Counted from the stretch's first letter, positions 51,720 through 61,101 are shown. The stretch is DNA of 64,000 nucleotides from Flavobacterium sp. LPB0248 (GCF_013388355.1 NZ_CP058246.1:3534001-3598000); one strand, 5' to 3'. Notes: generated by a model from the sequence alone, not told the origin. Made by a program: numbers and translations.

Positions 51720-51727
51720 TATTTTTG
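51720..51727 (+). promoter_or_regulatory. -7 box of the YfgM-like gene
   Basis: TATTTTTG, 22 bases before the ATG. The -33 TTG is too far (31 bases), so only the -7 box is supported. Confidence 0.45.
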
Positions 51728-51749
51728 CCGTTCACTAAATAAATTTTAA

Positions 51750-52529
51750 ATGGCAACTTACAATAAAAGAGGATATAAGACACCAAAAGAAAAGGAAGTA
51801 AAAGAAGTTACTGAAGAACAACAAGTAATTATTGACGAAAAAGACAGTACTACAGCTGGAGTTTTCTCAAAATTAGATGAGACAGCTTCAAAAACTGAGG
51901 ACTGGGTGGCTAAAAATCAAAAAATCATTATTGGTTTAGTTGCTGGTATTGCAGTTGCAACAATTGGATATTTGGCTTACCAAAAATTCATTGCAACTCC
52001 TAAGCAAGAAGAAGCTGCAAGTGAAATGTTTGTTGCACAGCAAAACTTTGAAAAAGCTGTAAATGGTGTTTCTAGCGATTCATTATTCAAATTATCATTG
52101 AATGGTTCTGAAGGTAAATTCGGATTCATTAAAATTGCTGACGAATATTCTGGTACAGATGCTGGAAACTTAGCAAACTACTATGCTGGTATCGCTTACT
52201 TAAATACTGGTAAATTTGATGAGGCAATTAAATATTTAGGTGAATTTAAATCTGAAGATGTAATCTTAAGTGCTTTAGCAAAAGGTGCTACAGGAGATGC
52301 TTACTCTCAAAAAAATCAGCAAAAAGAAGCTTTAGATTTTTATGTAAAAGCTGCTGAGTCTAACAAAAACGATTTTACAACGCCTCGTTTCTTATTAAAA
52401 GCTGGAAAAACTGCTTTAGCTTTAGGACAAAAAGAAGATGCATTGAAATATTTTAATGACATTAAAGACAATTACGACAGTACTCCAGAAGCAGCATCAG
52501 TTGATGCTTTGATTGGATTAGCACAATAA
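51750..52529 (+). CDS. TPR membrane protein, YfgM-like
   Basis: 259 residues: a charged cytoplasmic N-terminus (about 1-56), one membrane helix (57-78, IIIGLVAGIAVATIGYLAY), then TPR-like repeats outside the membrane (NYYAGIAYLNTGKFDEAIKY; LAKGATGDAYSQKNQQKEAL; KTALALGQKEDALKYFNDI). This is the layout of YfgM, a chaperone-like protein beside SecYEG, though the similarity is by architecture. It may be cotranscribed with ribH 93 bases downstream. Confidence 0.78.
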   Translation: MATYNKRGYKTPKEKEVKEVTEEQQVIIDEKDSTTAGVFSKLDETASKTEDWVAKNQKIIIGLVAGIAVATIGYLAYQKFIATPKQEEAASEMFVAQQNFEKAVNGVSSDSLFKLSLNGSEGKFGFIKIADEYSGTDAGNLANYYAGIAYLNTGKFDEAIKYLGEFKSEDVILSALAKGATGDAYSQKNQQKEALDFYVKAAESNKNDFTTPRFLLKAGKTALALGQKEDALKYFNDIKDNYDSTPEAASVDALIGLAQ

Positions 52530-52532
52530 AAA

Positions 52533-52581
52533 TTTTAGACTTTAGATTTAAGATTGTAGATTTGTAGTTAAGAATCTAAAT
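52533..52581. repeat. Heptamer array TTTAGA between YfgM-like gene and ribH
   Basis: TTTTAGA, CTTTAGA, TTTAAGA, TTGTAGA, TTTGTAG, TTAAGAA, TCTAAAT: seven 7-base units in register starting 4 bases after the stop codon. A CCGAAAATTCGG palindrome and a further ATCTAAAAT lie just beyond. Confidence 0.65.
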
Positions 52582-52622
52582 TCAATCCCGAAAATTCGGA
52601 ACAAAAATCTAAAATATAAAAG

Positions 52623-53195
52623 ATGGCTACTGAAAATAAAAATCTATCAGAATACGATAAAAACACAATCCCAAACGCGAAAGACTTTCGGTTTGGGATT
52701 GTTGTTTCTGAATGGAATGATACTATAACAGAAGGACTTTATAATGGTGCTTTTGATGCTTTAGTTGATTGCGATGTTCCTGCACAGCAAATTATCCGTT
52801 GGAATGTTCCAGGAAGTTTTGAGCTGATTTATGGAGCTAAAAAAATGCTTCAGACTCAAAATGTTGATGCGGTTATTGTAATCGGATGTGTAATTCAAGG
52901 AGAAACAAAACATTTCGATTTTGTTTGCGAAGGTGTTACGCAAGGAATCAAAGACTTAAATGTTCAAACCGATATTCCAGTTATTTTCTGTGTATTGACA
53001 GATAATAATATGCAACAGTCAATTGACAGAAGCGGAGGAGCTCACGGCAACAAGGGAACTGAAGCAGCAATTGCAGCAATCAAAATGGCTTATATTCGTC
53101 AGCAAGCTTCAATAGCGCACGTTTTTAATCAGCCATTATTGACGTCGGGTGCGATTCAAATTGAAGATTCACCGAAAAAAATAGAAAACGAATAA
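52623..53195 (+). CDS. ribH: 6,7-dimethyl-8-ribityllumazine synthase
   Basis: Penultimate step of riboflavin synthesis. 190 residues. Conserved FRFGIVVSEWNDTITEGL, VPGSFELIYGAKKM, and catalytic His97 in GETKHFDFVCEGV. The C-terminus is about 25 residues longer than the shortest family members. A terminator follows. Confidence 0.96.
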   Translation: MATENKNLSEYDKNTIPNAKDFRFGIVVSEWNDTITEGLYNGAFDALVDCDVPAQQIIRWNVPGSFELIYGAKKMLQTQNVDAVIVIGCVIQGETKHFDFVCEGVTQGIKDLNVQTDIPVIFCVLTDNNMQQSIDRSGGAHGNKGTEAAIAAIKMAYIRQQASIAHVFNQPLLTSGAIQIEDSPKKIENE

Positions 53196-53218
53196 GCACG
53201 TTTGTTTTAAAAAATATT

Positions 53219-53257
53219 AAAACCTATACTGTGTAATAACGGTATAGGTTTTTTTGT
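53219..53257 (+). terminator. Terminator of ribH
   Basis: AAAACCTATAC pairs with GTATAGGTTTT across a 12-base loop; T run follows. Confidence 0.82.
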
Positions 53258-53301
53258 TTTTTTTATGATTATTCTTATTCTAAAAGCCAACCAAAATTCA
53301 T

Positions 53302-53309
53302 TAAATTTG
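53302..53309 (+). promoter_or_regulatory. -7 box of mutL
   Basis: TAAATTTG, 53 bases before the ATG. A second match, TATTTTTG, ends only 4 bases before the ATG and would give an almost leaderless mRNA. Confidence 0.4.
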
Positions 53310-53361
53310 TACTTCTTGGTTTGCAAAAACCTAATCTAACTTTAAAACCTATTTTTGCTTA

Positions 53362-55302
53362 ATGTCGAGTATTATTCAATTGCTTCCTGATCACGTTGCT
53401 AACCAAATTGCTGCTGGAGAAGTGGTTCAAAGACCAGCTTCAGTCGTAAAAGAATTGTTAGAAAATGCTGTTGATGCCAAAGCAACTGATATCAAATTAA
53501 TAATAAAAGATGCTGGTAAATCGCTGGTGCAAGTTATCGATAACGGAGTCGGAATGACCGTTACTGATGCACGTTTGTGTTTTGCGCGCCATGCAACTTC
53601 CAAAATTCGTCAGGCCGAAGATTTATTTTCGCTTGGTACAAAAGGTTTTCGTGGAGAAGCGTTAGCTTCTATCGCCGCAATCGCGCATATGGAAATGAAA
53701 ACAAAACAAGATCAGGACGAACTTGGAACACATATTGTAATTGAAGGAAGTAAATTTGTTTCGCAGGAAGTGGCAGTTTTGCCAAAAGGAACTTCGTTTG
53801 CGGTTAAAAACTTATTTTTTAATATCCCTGCTCGCCGTAATTTCTTAAAGTCAGATACAGTTGAATTTCGTCACGTAATGGATGAGTTTCAGCGTGTGGC
53901 ATTGGCTCATCCAAATATTCATTTTAGTTTTTACCATAACGGAAGCGAAATGTATAATCTTCCTGCAGCAGGATACCGTCAGAGAATTGTGGGTATCATG
54001 TCTGGTAAAACAAATGAAAAATTAGTTCCTGTAAATGAAGATACAGAAATTATAAATGTTCAAGGATTTGTATGTAAGCCAGAGTTTGCAAAGAAAAATA
54101 GAGGAGAGCAATTCTTTTTTGTAAACGATCGATTTATAAAAAGCAGTTTCTTGCATCATGCGGTAATGTCTGCCTACGACGGATTGCTGAAAGATGGTTC
54201 TCAGCCAAGTTATTTCTTATACCTGCAGGTTCCACCAAATACAATTGATATCAATATTCATCCAACTAAAACAGAAATTAAGTTTGACGATGAACAAGCG
54301 CTTTATGCTATTTTAAGAGCGTCAATAAAACATAGTTTAGGGCAGTTTAATGTTGCTCCAGTTTTAGATTTTGATAGAGATGCCAATTTAGATACGCCAT
54401 ATCACTATAAAGATGTAGAAGTGGGAATTCCAACCATTCAGGTTGATGGAACTTTTAATCCTTTTACAGATGATAAAACCAATCAGCATTATAGCAAAGC
54501 GGCTTTGGGATCATCTGGATATAGTTCTGGTTCTTCTTTTTCGTCTTCATCAGGATCATCATCTTCTGGATCGTCGTATTCTGGTTTTTCTAAGAGAGTA
54601 GAACCAACCGCAAGTTGGGAAAGTTTGTATGTTGGGTTAGATGTTGAAAATCCAGAAAGCATAGAAAGTTCGCCTTTTACATTTGAAAATGAAGAAGTGA
54701 CTTCTTCTTTATTTGATGACGAAGAAGTAGAACAAGCAACGCAGAAGACCTATCAAATACATAAGAAATATATTGTATCGCCAATAAAATCAGGAATGAT
54801 TATTGTGGATCAGCAGCGTGCACATCAGCGAATTTTGTACGAACAATTTTTGCTGAATATGACCGTAAATCAAGCTTCTAGCCAGCAGTTGCTTTTTCCT
54901 TTAGATTTGTTTTATTCGGCTTCAGAAATGAAACTGATAGAAGAATTGAAACCTTCTTTGGAAACTACTGGATTTGTTTTTGACGAAAGTAAAACAGATC
55001 ACGTTGTAATTTCGGGAATCCCGGTAAATATTACAGAAAGTGAAGTTTCGCAGGTGATTGAACAATTATTGAGTGATTTGCAAGACGGAATTCCTGCAAA
55101 CAGCTACAGTCAGAATGACACAATTGCCAAGTCGATGGCTAAAAGTTTAGCGGTTAAAACGGGATCTTATTTAACCGAAAAAGAACAAGATAATTTGGTA
55201 AACGGTTTGTTTGCCTGCAAAGATCCAAATATTTCACCTTTTCAAAAACCTACCTTCATTACCATGCGTGTTGAAGATATAGATAAAAAGTTTGCTTTAT
55301 GA
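53362..55302 (+). CDS. mutL: DNA mismatch repair protein MutL
   Basis: 646 residues. N-terminal GHKL ATPase: IAAGEVVQRPASVVKELLEN (catalytic Glu34), DNGVGM, and GTKGFRGEALASI near 95. A Ser/Gly-rich linker occupies about 384-413. The C-terminal dimerisation domain is present, but the endonuclease motif DQHA(x)2E(x)4E appears as DQQRAHQRILYE (483-494) and the CPHGRP-like site as SPFQKPT, so the nicking activity is probably absent. It overlaps the next gene by four bases. Confidence 0.95.
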   Translation: MSSIIQLLPDHVANQIAAGEVVQRPASVVKELLENAVDAKATDIKLIIKDAGKSLVQVIDNGVGMTVTDARLCFARHATSKIRQAEDLFSLGTKGFRGEALASIAAIAHMEMKTKQDQDELGTHIVIEGSKFVSQEVAVLPKGTSFAVKNLFFNIPARRNFLKSDTVEFRHVMDEFQRVALAHPNIHFSFYHNGSEMYNLPAAGYRQRIVGIMSGKTNEKLVPVNEDTEIINVQGFVCKPEFAKKNRGEQFFFVNDRFIKSSFLHHAVMSAYDGLLKDGSQPSYFLYLQVPPNTIDINIHPTKTEIKFDDEQALYAILRASIKHSLGQFNVAPVLDFDRDANLDTPYHYKDVEVGIPTIQVDGTFNPFTDDKTNQHYSKAALGSSGYSSGSSFSSSSGSSSSGSSYSGFSKRVEPTASWESLYVGLDVENPESIESSPFTFENEEVTSSLFDDEEVEQATQKTYQIHKKYIVSPIKSGMIIVDQQRAHQRILYEQFLLNMTVNQASSQQLLFPLDLFYSASEMKLIEELKPSLETTGFVFDESKTDHVVISGIPVNITESEVSQVIEQLLSDLQDGIPANSYSQNDTIAKSMAKSLAVKTGSYLTEKEQDNLVNGLFACKDPNISPFQKPTFITMRVEDIDKKFAL

Positions 55303-56111
55303 TGAATATTACGCCAGTAGTTAAACAACTGCTAATTATTAATATTATATTTTTTATTGGCTCTCAGTTGGTGCCAGTTTCTTATGACTATTTAATGTTG
55401 TATTATCCTGAAAGTGATAATTTTAGGATTTGGCAAATTATTACGCATATGTTTATGCATGCGCCATTGCCAAACTTTGCACATATTTTGTTTAATATGT
55501 TTGCATTATACAGCTTTGGTTCTGCTTTAGAACATTTTTGGGGAGGAAAAAAATTCTTGTTTTTCTATATCTCTTGTGGTTTAGGAGCGGCATTGCTTCA
55601 TACGGGTGTAAATTATTTGCAAATACATTCTCTTTTAGATTCTGTGTCTAATTTAAATTTGTCTAAATCGGATCTTCATGTAATATTAAATGCTGATTAT
55701 CAGTCTCTTTTTGATTCAAATGGTAAAATGGTTCAGGGTGAAGTTTTGAATATTTTAAGCCAAGCACATTGTAATCAAGAGCAGTTTAATATATTGAGAG
55801 AAACAAGTTTCATTGTGCAATCGCCTGTTTTGGGGGCTTCTGGCGCAATTTATGGTTTGCTTACAGCTTTTGCATTTATGTTTCCAAATGCTCAGCTGGC
55901 GCTATTGTTTATTCCTGTTCCAATCAAGGCAAAATATTTTGTTCCTGGAATTTTAGCAATCGATTTGTTTTTAGGTTTTAAAGGAAGTTCTTTATTTGGA
56001 AGTGGCGGAACTGGAATTGCACATTTCGCGCACGTTGGCGGTGCAATTGCTGGTTTTTTAATGATGTTGTACTGGAAAAAAAATCAGTTTAATAACAACC
56101 GTTGGAATTAA
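55299..56111 (+). CDS. Rhomboid family intramembrane serine protease, copy 1
   Basis: 270 residues, six membrane helices. Catalytic Ser181 in LGASGAIYG and His245 in HFAHVGGAIAG; the Asn of LFNMFALYSFG is conserved. A long loop of about 75 residues between the early helices is an expanded feature. It starts inside the mutL stop codon (ATGA overlap). Substrates unknown. Confidence 0.92.
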   Translation: MMNITPVVKQLLIINIIFFIGSQLVPVSYDYLMLYYPESDNFRIWQIITHMFMHAPLPNFAHILFNMFALYSFGSALEHFWGGKKFLFFYISCGLGAALLHTGVNYLQIHSLLDSVSNLNLSKSDLHVILNADYQSLFDSNGKMVQGEVLNILSQAHCNQEQFNILRETSFIVQSPVLGASGAIYGLLTAFAFMFPNAQLALLFIPVPIKAKYFVPGILAIDLFLGFKGSSLFGSGGTGIAHFAHVGGAIAGFLMMLYWKKNQFNNNRWN

Positions 56112-56153
56112 TTTTTAACTTTAAAGTACGAATTCTAAAATAGAAGAATTTTT

Positions 56154-57017
56154 ATGAATATTCTAGACGATTTAAAATTACAGTATAGATTGGGTGGTAT
56201 TGCTATGCGAGTTATGTATTGGAACATAGCATGTTTTATTGTATCGCTTATCTTTTTCTATCAATTTTCAGTAGGTCAGTTTGCTTTTCCGAACTGGTTG
56301 GCTTTGTCGTCGGATCCTCAGGTTTTTATGTTTAAACCTTGGACGTTTTTAACGTATGCGTTCTTTCATGACGGATTTTTTCATCTGTTATTCAATATGA
56401 TGGTGCTTAATTTTGCAAGTACTTTGTTCTTGACTTATTTTACTCAAAAGCAATATTTAGGACTATATCTTCTAAGCGCTCTTTTTGCAGGAGTAGTTTT
56501 TGCACTGAGTTTTTATTTTTCTAATATCAGCGGTTCCATTGTTGGAGCTTCTGCTGCTATTATGGCTATTTTGGTGGCCGCAACTACGTATTCCCCTTTA
56601 ATGAATGTGCGTTTGTTTCTTTTCGGTAATGTAAAACTTTGGCACATAACTGCTGTTATTATAATTTTAGATTTAATGCAGTTTCGTCTTGGAAATATGG
56701 GCGGACATATTTCGCATCTTGCTGGCGCTTTTTTCGGATTTGCCTATATTAAATTGCTTCAGAATGGCACCGATTTAAGTGTTATTGTTTCTAAGACGTT
56801 AGATTTCTTTGTAAATCTTTTTAAAAAATCTCCTACGACCCCATTTACAAAAGTTCATAAAAATTACAGAAAACCTACAGAAAAAACGACATCAAGAATT
56901 GTTACGAAAGATAAAACGCAACAGCAGATCGATGAGATTTTAGACAAAATAAGCCAGTCAGGATATGATTGCCTGACAAAGGAAGAAAAAGAGTTTTTAT
57001 TTAAAGCTGGAAAATAA
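56154..57017 (+). CDS. Rhomboid family intramembrane serine protease, copy 2
   Basis: 287 residues with six helices; catalytic Ser133 in GASAAIMA and His188 in GHISHLAGAFFG; HLLFNMMVLNFAS is conserved. The last 60 residues are soluble and contain DKTQQQIDEILDKISQSGYD and LTKEEKEFLFKAGK, a tail I associate with Bacteroidota rhomboids. It follows copy 1 after 42 bases. Confidence 0.92.
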   Translation: MNILDDLKLQYRLGGIAMRVMYWNIACFIVSLIFFYQFSVGQFAFPNWLALSSDPQVFMFKPWTFLTYAFFHDGFFHLLFNMMVLNFASTLFLTYFTQKQYLGLYLLSALFAGVVFALSFYFSNISGSIVGASAAIMAILVAATTYSPLMNVRLFLFGNVKLWHITAVIIILDLMQFRLGNMGGHISHLAGAFFGFAYIKLLQNGTDLSVIVSKTLDFFVNLFKKSPTTPFTKVHKNYRKPTEKTTSRIVTKDKTQQQIDEILDKISQSGYDCLTKEEKEFLFKAGK

Positions 57018-57035
57018 ACTTGTAGGAGACTAAAT

Positions 57036-58088
57036 ATGAAAAACCTTTCTTGGTTTAATAAAATAATGTTCTTTTTGAACATAGTGCTGACTGTGCTTAC
57101 ATTTAGCATTTATGTTTTACCTTTTTTAGCACCTAAAAGTTTTCCGCTTTTATCGGTGCTTACCTTGTTTATGCCTGCTTTTTTTGTGGCCAATATACTG
57201 TTTTTTGTCTATTGGGGAATTCAGTTTAAAAAACGTCTTATTTTGTCTGGTTTGGTTTTACTGACCGGAATTACATTTATTAGTAAATTTTATAAGTTTT
57301 CTGGAAAAGAGTATATCAAAGACGAAAAGGATTTCTCTGTAATGAGTTATAATGTGCGTCTGTTTAATGTTTTTAAATGGCTGGATAGAGATGATATTCC
57401 GTCAAACATTAAGGCTTTTATAGACGAAAAAGATCCAGATATTCTATGTATTCAAGAATATTCAAATTCGGCGCATTTAGATTTAAAAGTATATCCGCAC
57501 CGTTATATTTTTATTGATGGCAAAAAAATTAAGACAGGACAGGCTATTTTTTCTAAATTTCCTATTATAGACGAGGGGAAGATTATTTTTCCTAAGTCAG
57601 ATAATAATGTAGTTTATGCTGATATTAAGCGTGGAAAGGATATTATTCGTGTTTATAATATGCACTTGCAGTCCATTAAGATATCTCCAGATGTAAGTGA
57701 AATTTCAGATGATATTGATAATGTAAATCAGAAGAAATCACAGCGTATTTATGCTAGAATTAGCAAGGGATTCACACAGCAGCAAGAACAGGCGGAAATT
57801 TTTAAAGAGCATATTAAAAAATGTAATTACCCAATAATTATTTGTGGAGACATGAATAATAGTCCGTTTTCTTATGTTTACAGAAACATAAAAGGAAAAC
57901 TTAAAGATGCTTTTGAAGAGGCTGGAGAAGGTTTTGGTGCAACGTATAAGTTTAAGTATTATCCAGCCAGAATTGACTATATTTTTACAGATACTAAAAT
58001 GAAGGTAAAAGAGTTTGAAAGTTTTCCTGATTTCGAAAACTCAGATCATTATCCTATTATGACTAGACTTTCGATAGACCAATTTTAG
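57036..58088 (+). CDS. Endonuclease/exonuclease/phosphatase family protein, membrane-anchored
   Basis: 350 residues. Three hydrophobic segments at about 8-30, 37-58 and 65-85 are followed by an EEP domain: MSYNVRLFN, ILCIQEYSN (metal-binding Glu), ICGDMNNSPFS and the terminal NSDHYPIM (SDH). The catalytic set is complete. Substrates of such anchored EEP proteins are unknown. It follows the rhomboid genes after 18 bases, and its stop overlaps that of the convergent wbqC-like gene. Confidence 0.9.
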   Translation: MKNLSWFNKIMFFLNIVLTVLTFSIYVLPFLAPKSFPLLSVLTLFMPAFFVANILFFVYWGIQFKKRLILSGLVLLTGITFISKFYKFSGKEYIKDEKDFSVMSYNVRLFNVFKWLDRDDIPSNIKAFIDEKDPDILCIQEYSNSAHLDLKVYPHRYIFIDGKKIKTGQAIFSKFPIIDEGKIIFPKSDNNVVYADIKRGKDIIRVYNMHLQSIKISPDVSEISDDIDNVNQKKSQRIYARISKGFTQQQEQAEIFKEHIKKCNYPIIICGDMNNSPFSYVYRNIKGKLKDAFEEAGEGFGATYKFKYYPARIDYIFTDTKMKVKEFESFPDFENSDHYPIMTRLSIDQF

Positions 58089-58699
58089 ATTATTTTCTGT
58101 GTTTTTAAATAATCCATTGCAAATTTACCTTCGTTAAAAAGTAAATCCAAAACACTTAAATTGTTGATGAAGCCATGTTTGTCATCAAATACTTGAGTGT
58201 ATTTCTTGAAAGAATTAGTGTCTTTTTTTCCATTTGCTAAGTGTCTGAAATCGGTAAAATCAGCAACTTCATGAAAATATTCTGTTGTTTTTCCAAATTC
58301 CAGTTTCATTCGAAGGCATTTCGTAACAATGTCTAAAACTTCGAAGTTTAAATCCATTAAAAATTGGTGTTTTTTCTCGAAAATAGGAACGATATCATCT
58401 TCAAAATACTCAAAGAACGGAGAACTTCTATAAGCTGCTTCAAGCGATTTAAAATGCTGTTTCTGCCAATCAAATTCATTTTCGATCAAAATGTCTTTTG
58501 TCTTCTGATGCGTTGCTTTAGAATGCTTAACAGGAATATTTAATAATTGAATTCCATTTGGACTATAAATATAAGTTCTATTTCTATTGGTCTGTTTTTG
58601 GAAATTATCTTCCATTTCAAAAGTAATACTGTCAGATTGCGCTATTACAGCAAAATGACTAATAGAAGGGAAATAAGTTGGAAGTATTAAGGAATTCAT
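58085..58699 (-). CDS. WbqC family protein
   Basis: 204 residues, WbqC-like (PF08889): LILPTYFPSISHFAVIAQSD, then TNRNRTYIYSPNGIQLLNIPV and FEYFEDDIVPIFEKK. WbqC members sit in O-antigen clusters in other bacteria, but here the gene belongs to the conserved flavobacterial row with lepB-dapB-parB-parA. The reaction is not known. It overlaps the end of the EEP gene by four bases. Confidence 0.85.
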   Translation of the reverse strand: MNSLILPTYFPSISHFAVIAQSDSITFEMEDNFQKQTNRNRTYIYSPNGIQLLNIPVKHSKATHQKTKDILIENEFDWQKQHFKSLEAAYRSSPFFEYFEDDIVPIFEKKHQFLMDLNFEVLDIVTKCLRMKLEFGKTTEYFHEVADFTDFRHLANGKKDTNSFKKYTQVFDDKHGFINNLSVLDLLFNEGKFAMDYLKTQKII

Positions 58700-58720
58700 G
58701 ATTTTAATTCTTGTTTAAAT

Positions 58721-58769
58721 GTTTCAGGTTTCAAGTTGACGTAAAAACGTGAAACTTGAAACCTGACAC
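58721..58769. repeat. Heptamer array forming a hairpin
   Basis: Seven 7-base units: GTTTCAG, GTTTCAA, GTTGACG, TAAAAAC, GTGAAAC, TTGAAAC, CTGACAC. TCAGGTTTCAAGTT (58724-58737) pairs with AACTTGAAACCTGA (58753-58766). It lies between wbqC and lepB. Confidence 0.8.
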
Positions 58770-58788
58770 AAAAATAACTTTTTTTTAA

Positions 58789-60342
58789 TTACGCTTTATT
58801 CTCTCTTCTTTTTTTCCAAATAAAATCTCCTACAAAGTAGATAGCAAGAAGTATTAGGAAGTATTTAAAGTAAGAGTGTGGCTGGCCTTCACCATCAACA
58901 GTTGTAAATACTCTGTTCCAGCGAATTTTATTGATGCCTTTTCCGTTGGTATCCCAGCTCATCCAAATGAAAACTGGTTTTCCTACGATATGATTTTCTG
59001 GAACGTAACCCCAATAACGGCTATCTTCAGAATTGTGACGGTTGTCTCCCATCATCCAATAGTAATTTTGCTTGAAGGTGTATGTTGTTGCCGGTTTTCC
59101 GTTGATTAAGAATTTTGAGCCTTGCAATTCTAATGTGTTTCCTTCATAATTAGTGATAATTTCTTTATAAAAAGGAAGGGATTCATTTGTTAGCGCAACT
59201 GTTTTTCCTGCCTCCGGAATATAAATTGGTCCCATGTTGTCTTGGTTCCATTTATTAATGTGAGGGAAAATGTCGTTGTTGTTTCCTGTGTCAATTTTTC
59301 GGATTACTGCAGTGACACCAGGAGTGTTTTTAAATCTTTCTGCTCCAGCTTCGGTTAGCGCACCTAAATAAAGAGTATCTCTTTTTTCGGTTCTAAAACC
59401 TGCAGGATCTGTAATGTCTAATTCTTTGAAAATTGTTTCAAAATCAATAGGTGTTTTTCCGTCTAAAGCTACAGCGTATGAATACTGTGGTTTAGCTCTT
59501 TCTGGTAAAACTAATTTTTTTCCGTTAATGAAAACATATCCATCTTTTATTGATAAACTGTCTCCAGGAATACCAACACATCTTTTTACGTAGTTTGATT
59601 TTTTATCAATTGGTTTAATAACACCAGGTCTTCCTTTTGGCTCAAAGAAATAATGAACCGTATCGACAGGCCAGTTAAAGACGACAATATCGCATCGGTT
59701 TATTTTTTCGAATGCTGGAAGTCTGAAATATGGCAATTGTGGCCAGCTTAAATACGACTTGCTTTTTGTCATAGGAATAGAGTCGTGAACCATTGGTAAA
59801 GCAACAGTTGTCATCGGAACTCTAGGTCCATAGTTTAATTTGCTTACAAATAAGAAATCGCCAATCAGCAAAGATTTCTCTAAAGATGATGTTGGAATTG
59901 TATAAGGCTGTACTACATAAGTGTGTACTAATGTTGCAACTATAATAGCAAACAATAAAGAGCTAACAGTATCTGCCGCTTTGTTTTCAGGTGTTAATTT
60001 ACGGTCTTTATGATACTCTAATTTCTGAGTGTAATTAACAACGTAGATATAAAAACCTAAAGTGAAAAGCCCTAAAATAGTATCTAAAGTTGATTTTTTA
60101 CCAAAAGTTCTTAATGTCTCAATCCATACAACTGGAAACATGATTAAGTTGATAATCGGAATAAAAAGCAAGATAGTCCACCAAGTAGGACGCCCGATAA
60201 TCTTCATTAAAACGATAGAATTGTATACCGGAATTGCTGCTTCCCAGCTTTTTCTTCCCGCTGCCTGATACAGTTTCCAAGTACCAAGAAAATGGATAAT
60301 CTGAACAGCTAGAAAAAATACGAACCAAGAGTATAAAGTCAT
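58789..60342 (-). CDS. lepB: Signal peptidase I with N-terminal membrane extension
   Basis: 517 residues, longer than the usual 220-330. Residues 1-110 hold three or four membrane helices (SWEAAIPVYNSIVLMKIIGR resembles DUF5684-type proteins). Then comes the catalytic anchor and the S26 domain: nucleophile Ser153 in IPTSSLEKSL, general base Lys253 in YVKRCVGIPGD, and GDNRHNSEDSRYWGYV. A large insertion separates the last two boxes (about 280-430). One more helix lies at the C-terminus. It cleaves signal peptides at the outer face of the inner membrane. Confidence 0.94.
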   Translation of the reverse strand: MTLYSWFVFFLAVQIIHFLGTWKLYQAAGRKSWEAAIPVYNSIVLMKIIGRPTWWTILLFIPIINLIMFPVVWIETLRTFGKKSTLDTILGLFTLGFYIYVVNYTQKLEYHKDRKLTPENKAADTVSSLLFAIIVATLVHTYVVQPYTIPTSSLEKSLLIGDFLFVSKLNYGPRVPMTTVALPMVHDSIPMTKSKSYLSWPQLPYFRLPAFEKINRCDIVVFNWPVDTVHYFFEPKGRPGVIKPIDKKSNYVKRCVGIPGDSLSIKDGYVFINGKKLVLPERAKPQYSYAVALDGKTPIDFETIFKELDITDPAGFRTEKRDTLYLGALTEAGAERFKNTPGVTAVIRKIDTGNNNDIFPHINKWNQDNMGPIYIPEAGKTVALTNESLPFYKEIITNYEGNTLELQGSKFLINGKPATTYTFKQNYYWMMGDNRHNSEDSRYWGYVPENHIVGKPVFIWMSWDTNGKGINKIRWNRVFTTVDGEGQPHSYFKYFLILLAIYFVGDFIWKKRRENKA

Positions 60343-60399
60343 AATATTGTATTTTAAGTTTCAAATTTAGGTGGGAATGTAATCCTAAATTGTATCGAT

Positions 60400-61101
60400 T
60401 TATTGTAAGTTTAAAACGTCTTTCATTGTAAAAATCCCTTGTTTTCCTGCAAGCCATTCGGCGGCAATAACAGCACCAAGAGCAAATCCTTCGCGGTTAT
60501 GAGCAGTATGTTTAATTTCGATACTGTCAATTGCAGAGTCGTAAGTTACAGTATGTGTACCAGGTACTTCTCCAATTCTTTTTGCTTCAATATGAATTTC
60601 ATTCTTTTTTGCTTCGTCCATTGTCCAGTTTGCATAACCACTGTTTTCGATAACGCCTTGAGCTAAAGAAATAGCGGTTCCGCTTGGTGCATCTAGTTTA
60701 TGGATGTGGTGAATTTCTTCCATAGAAACTTTATAAGAATCAAATTGATTCATGATTTTGGCTAAATATTCGTTTAGTCCAAAGAAAATATTTACTCCTA
60801 AACTGAAGTTTGAACTAGAGATGAATCCTCCTTTTTTCTCGTTGCAAAGTGCAATCATTTCGTCATAATGTTCTAACCAGCCAGTTGTTCCAGAAACTAC
60901 AGGAACATTGGCATTAAAAGATGCAGAAATATTGCTAACCGCTGCTGATGGAACGCTGAAATCAATGGCAACATCGGCTGTTGAAAGTCCGTCATAGGTG
61001 TTAAATTCATCTTTCTTTAAAACTATTTCATGACCTCTTTCTAAAGCAATTCTTTCAATTACTTTACCCATTTTTCCGTATCCTAAAAGCGCAATTTTCA
61101 T
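60400..61101 (-). CDS. dapB: 4-hydroxy-tetrahydrodipicolinate reductase
   Basis: Lysine/diaminopimelate pathway enzyme, 233 residues. NAD(P)-binding ALLGYGKMGK; VVSGTTGW; catalytic HH in EEIHHIHKLDAPSGTA. Slightly shorter than the E. coli enzyme but all motifs are kept. It lies between lepB and the DUF5683-like gene, all on the minus strand. Confidence 0.96.
   Translation of the reverse strand: MKIALLGYGKMGKVIERIALERGHEIVLKKDEFNTYDGLSTADVAIDFSVPSAAVSNISASFNANVPVVSGTTGWLEHYDEMIALCNEKKGGFISSSNFSLGVNIFFGLNEYLAKIMNQFDSYKVSMEEIHHIHKLDAPSGTAISLAQGVIENSGYANWTMDEAKKNEIHIEAKRIGEVPGTHTVTYDSAIDSIEIKHTAHNREGFALGAVIAAEWLAGKQGIFTMKDVLNLQ

Noticed and set aside
60119..60457. Minus-strand frame overlapping lepB and dapB
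   Set aside because: It is in another frame of two well-identified genes and has no recognisable domain.
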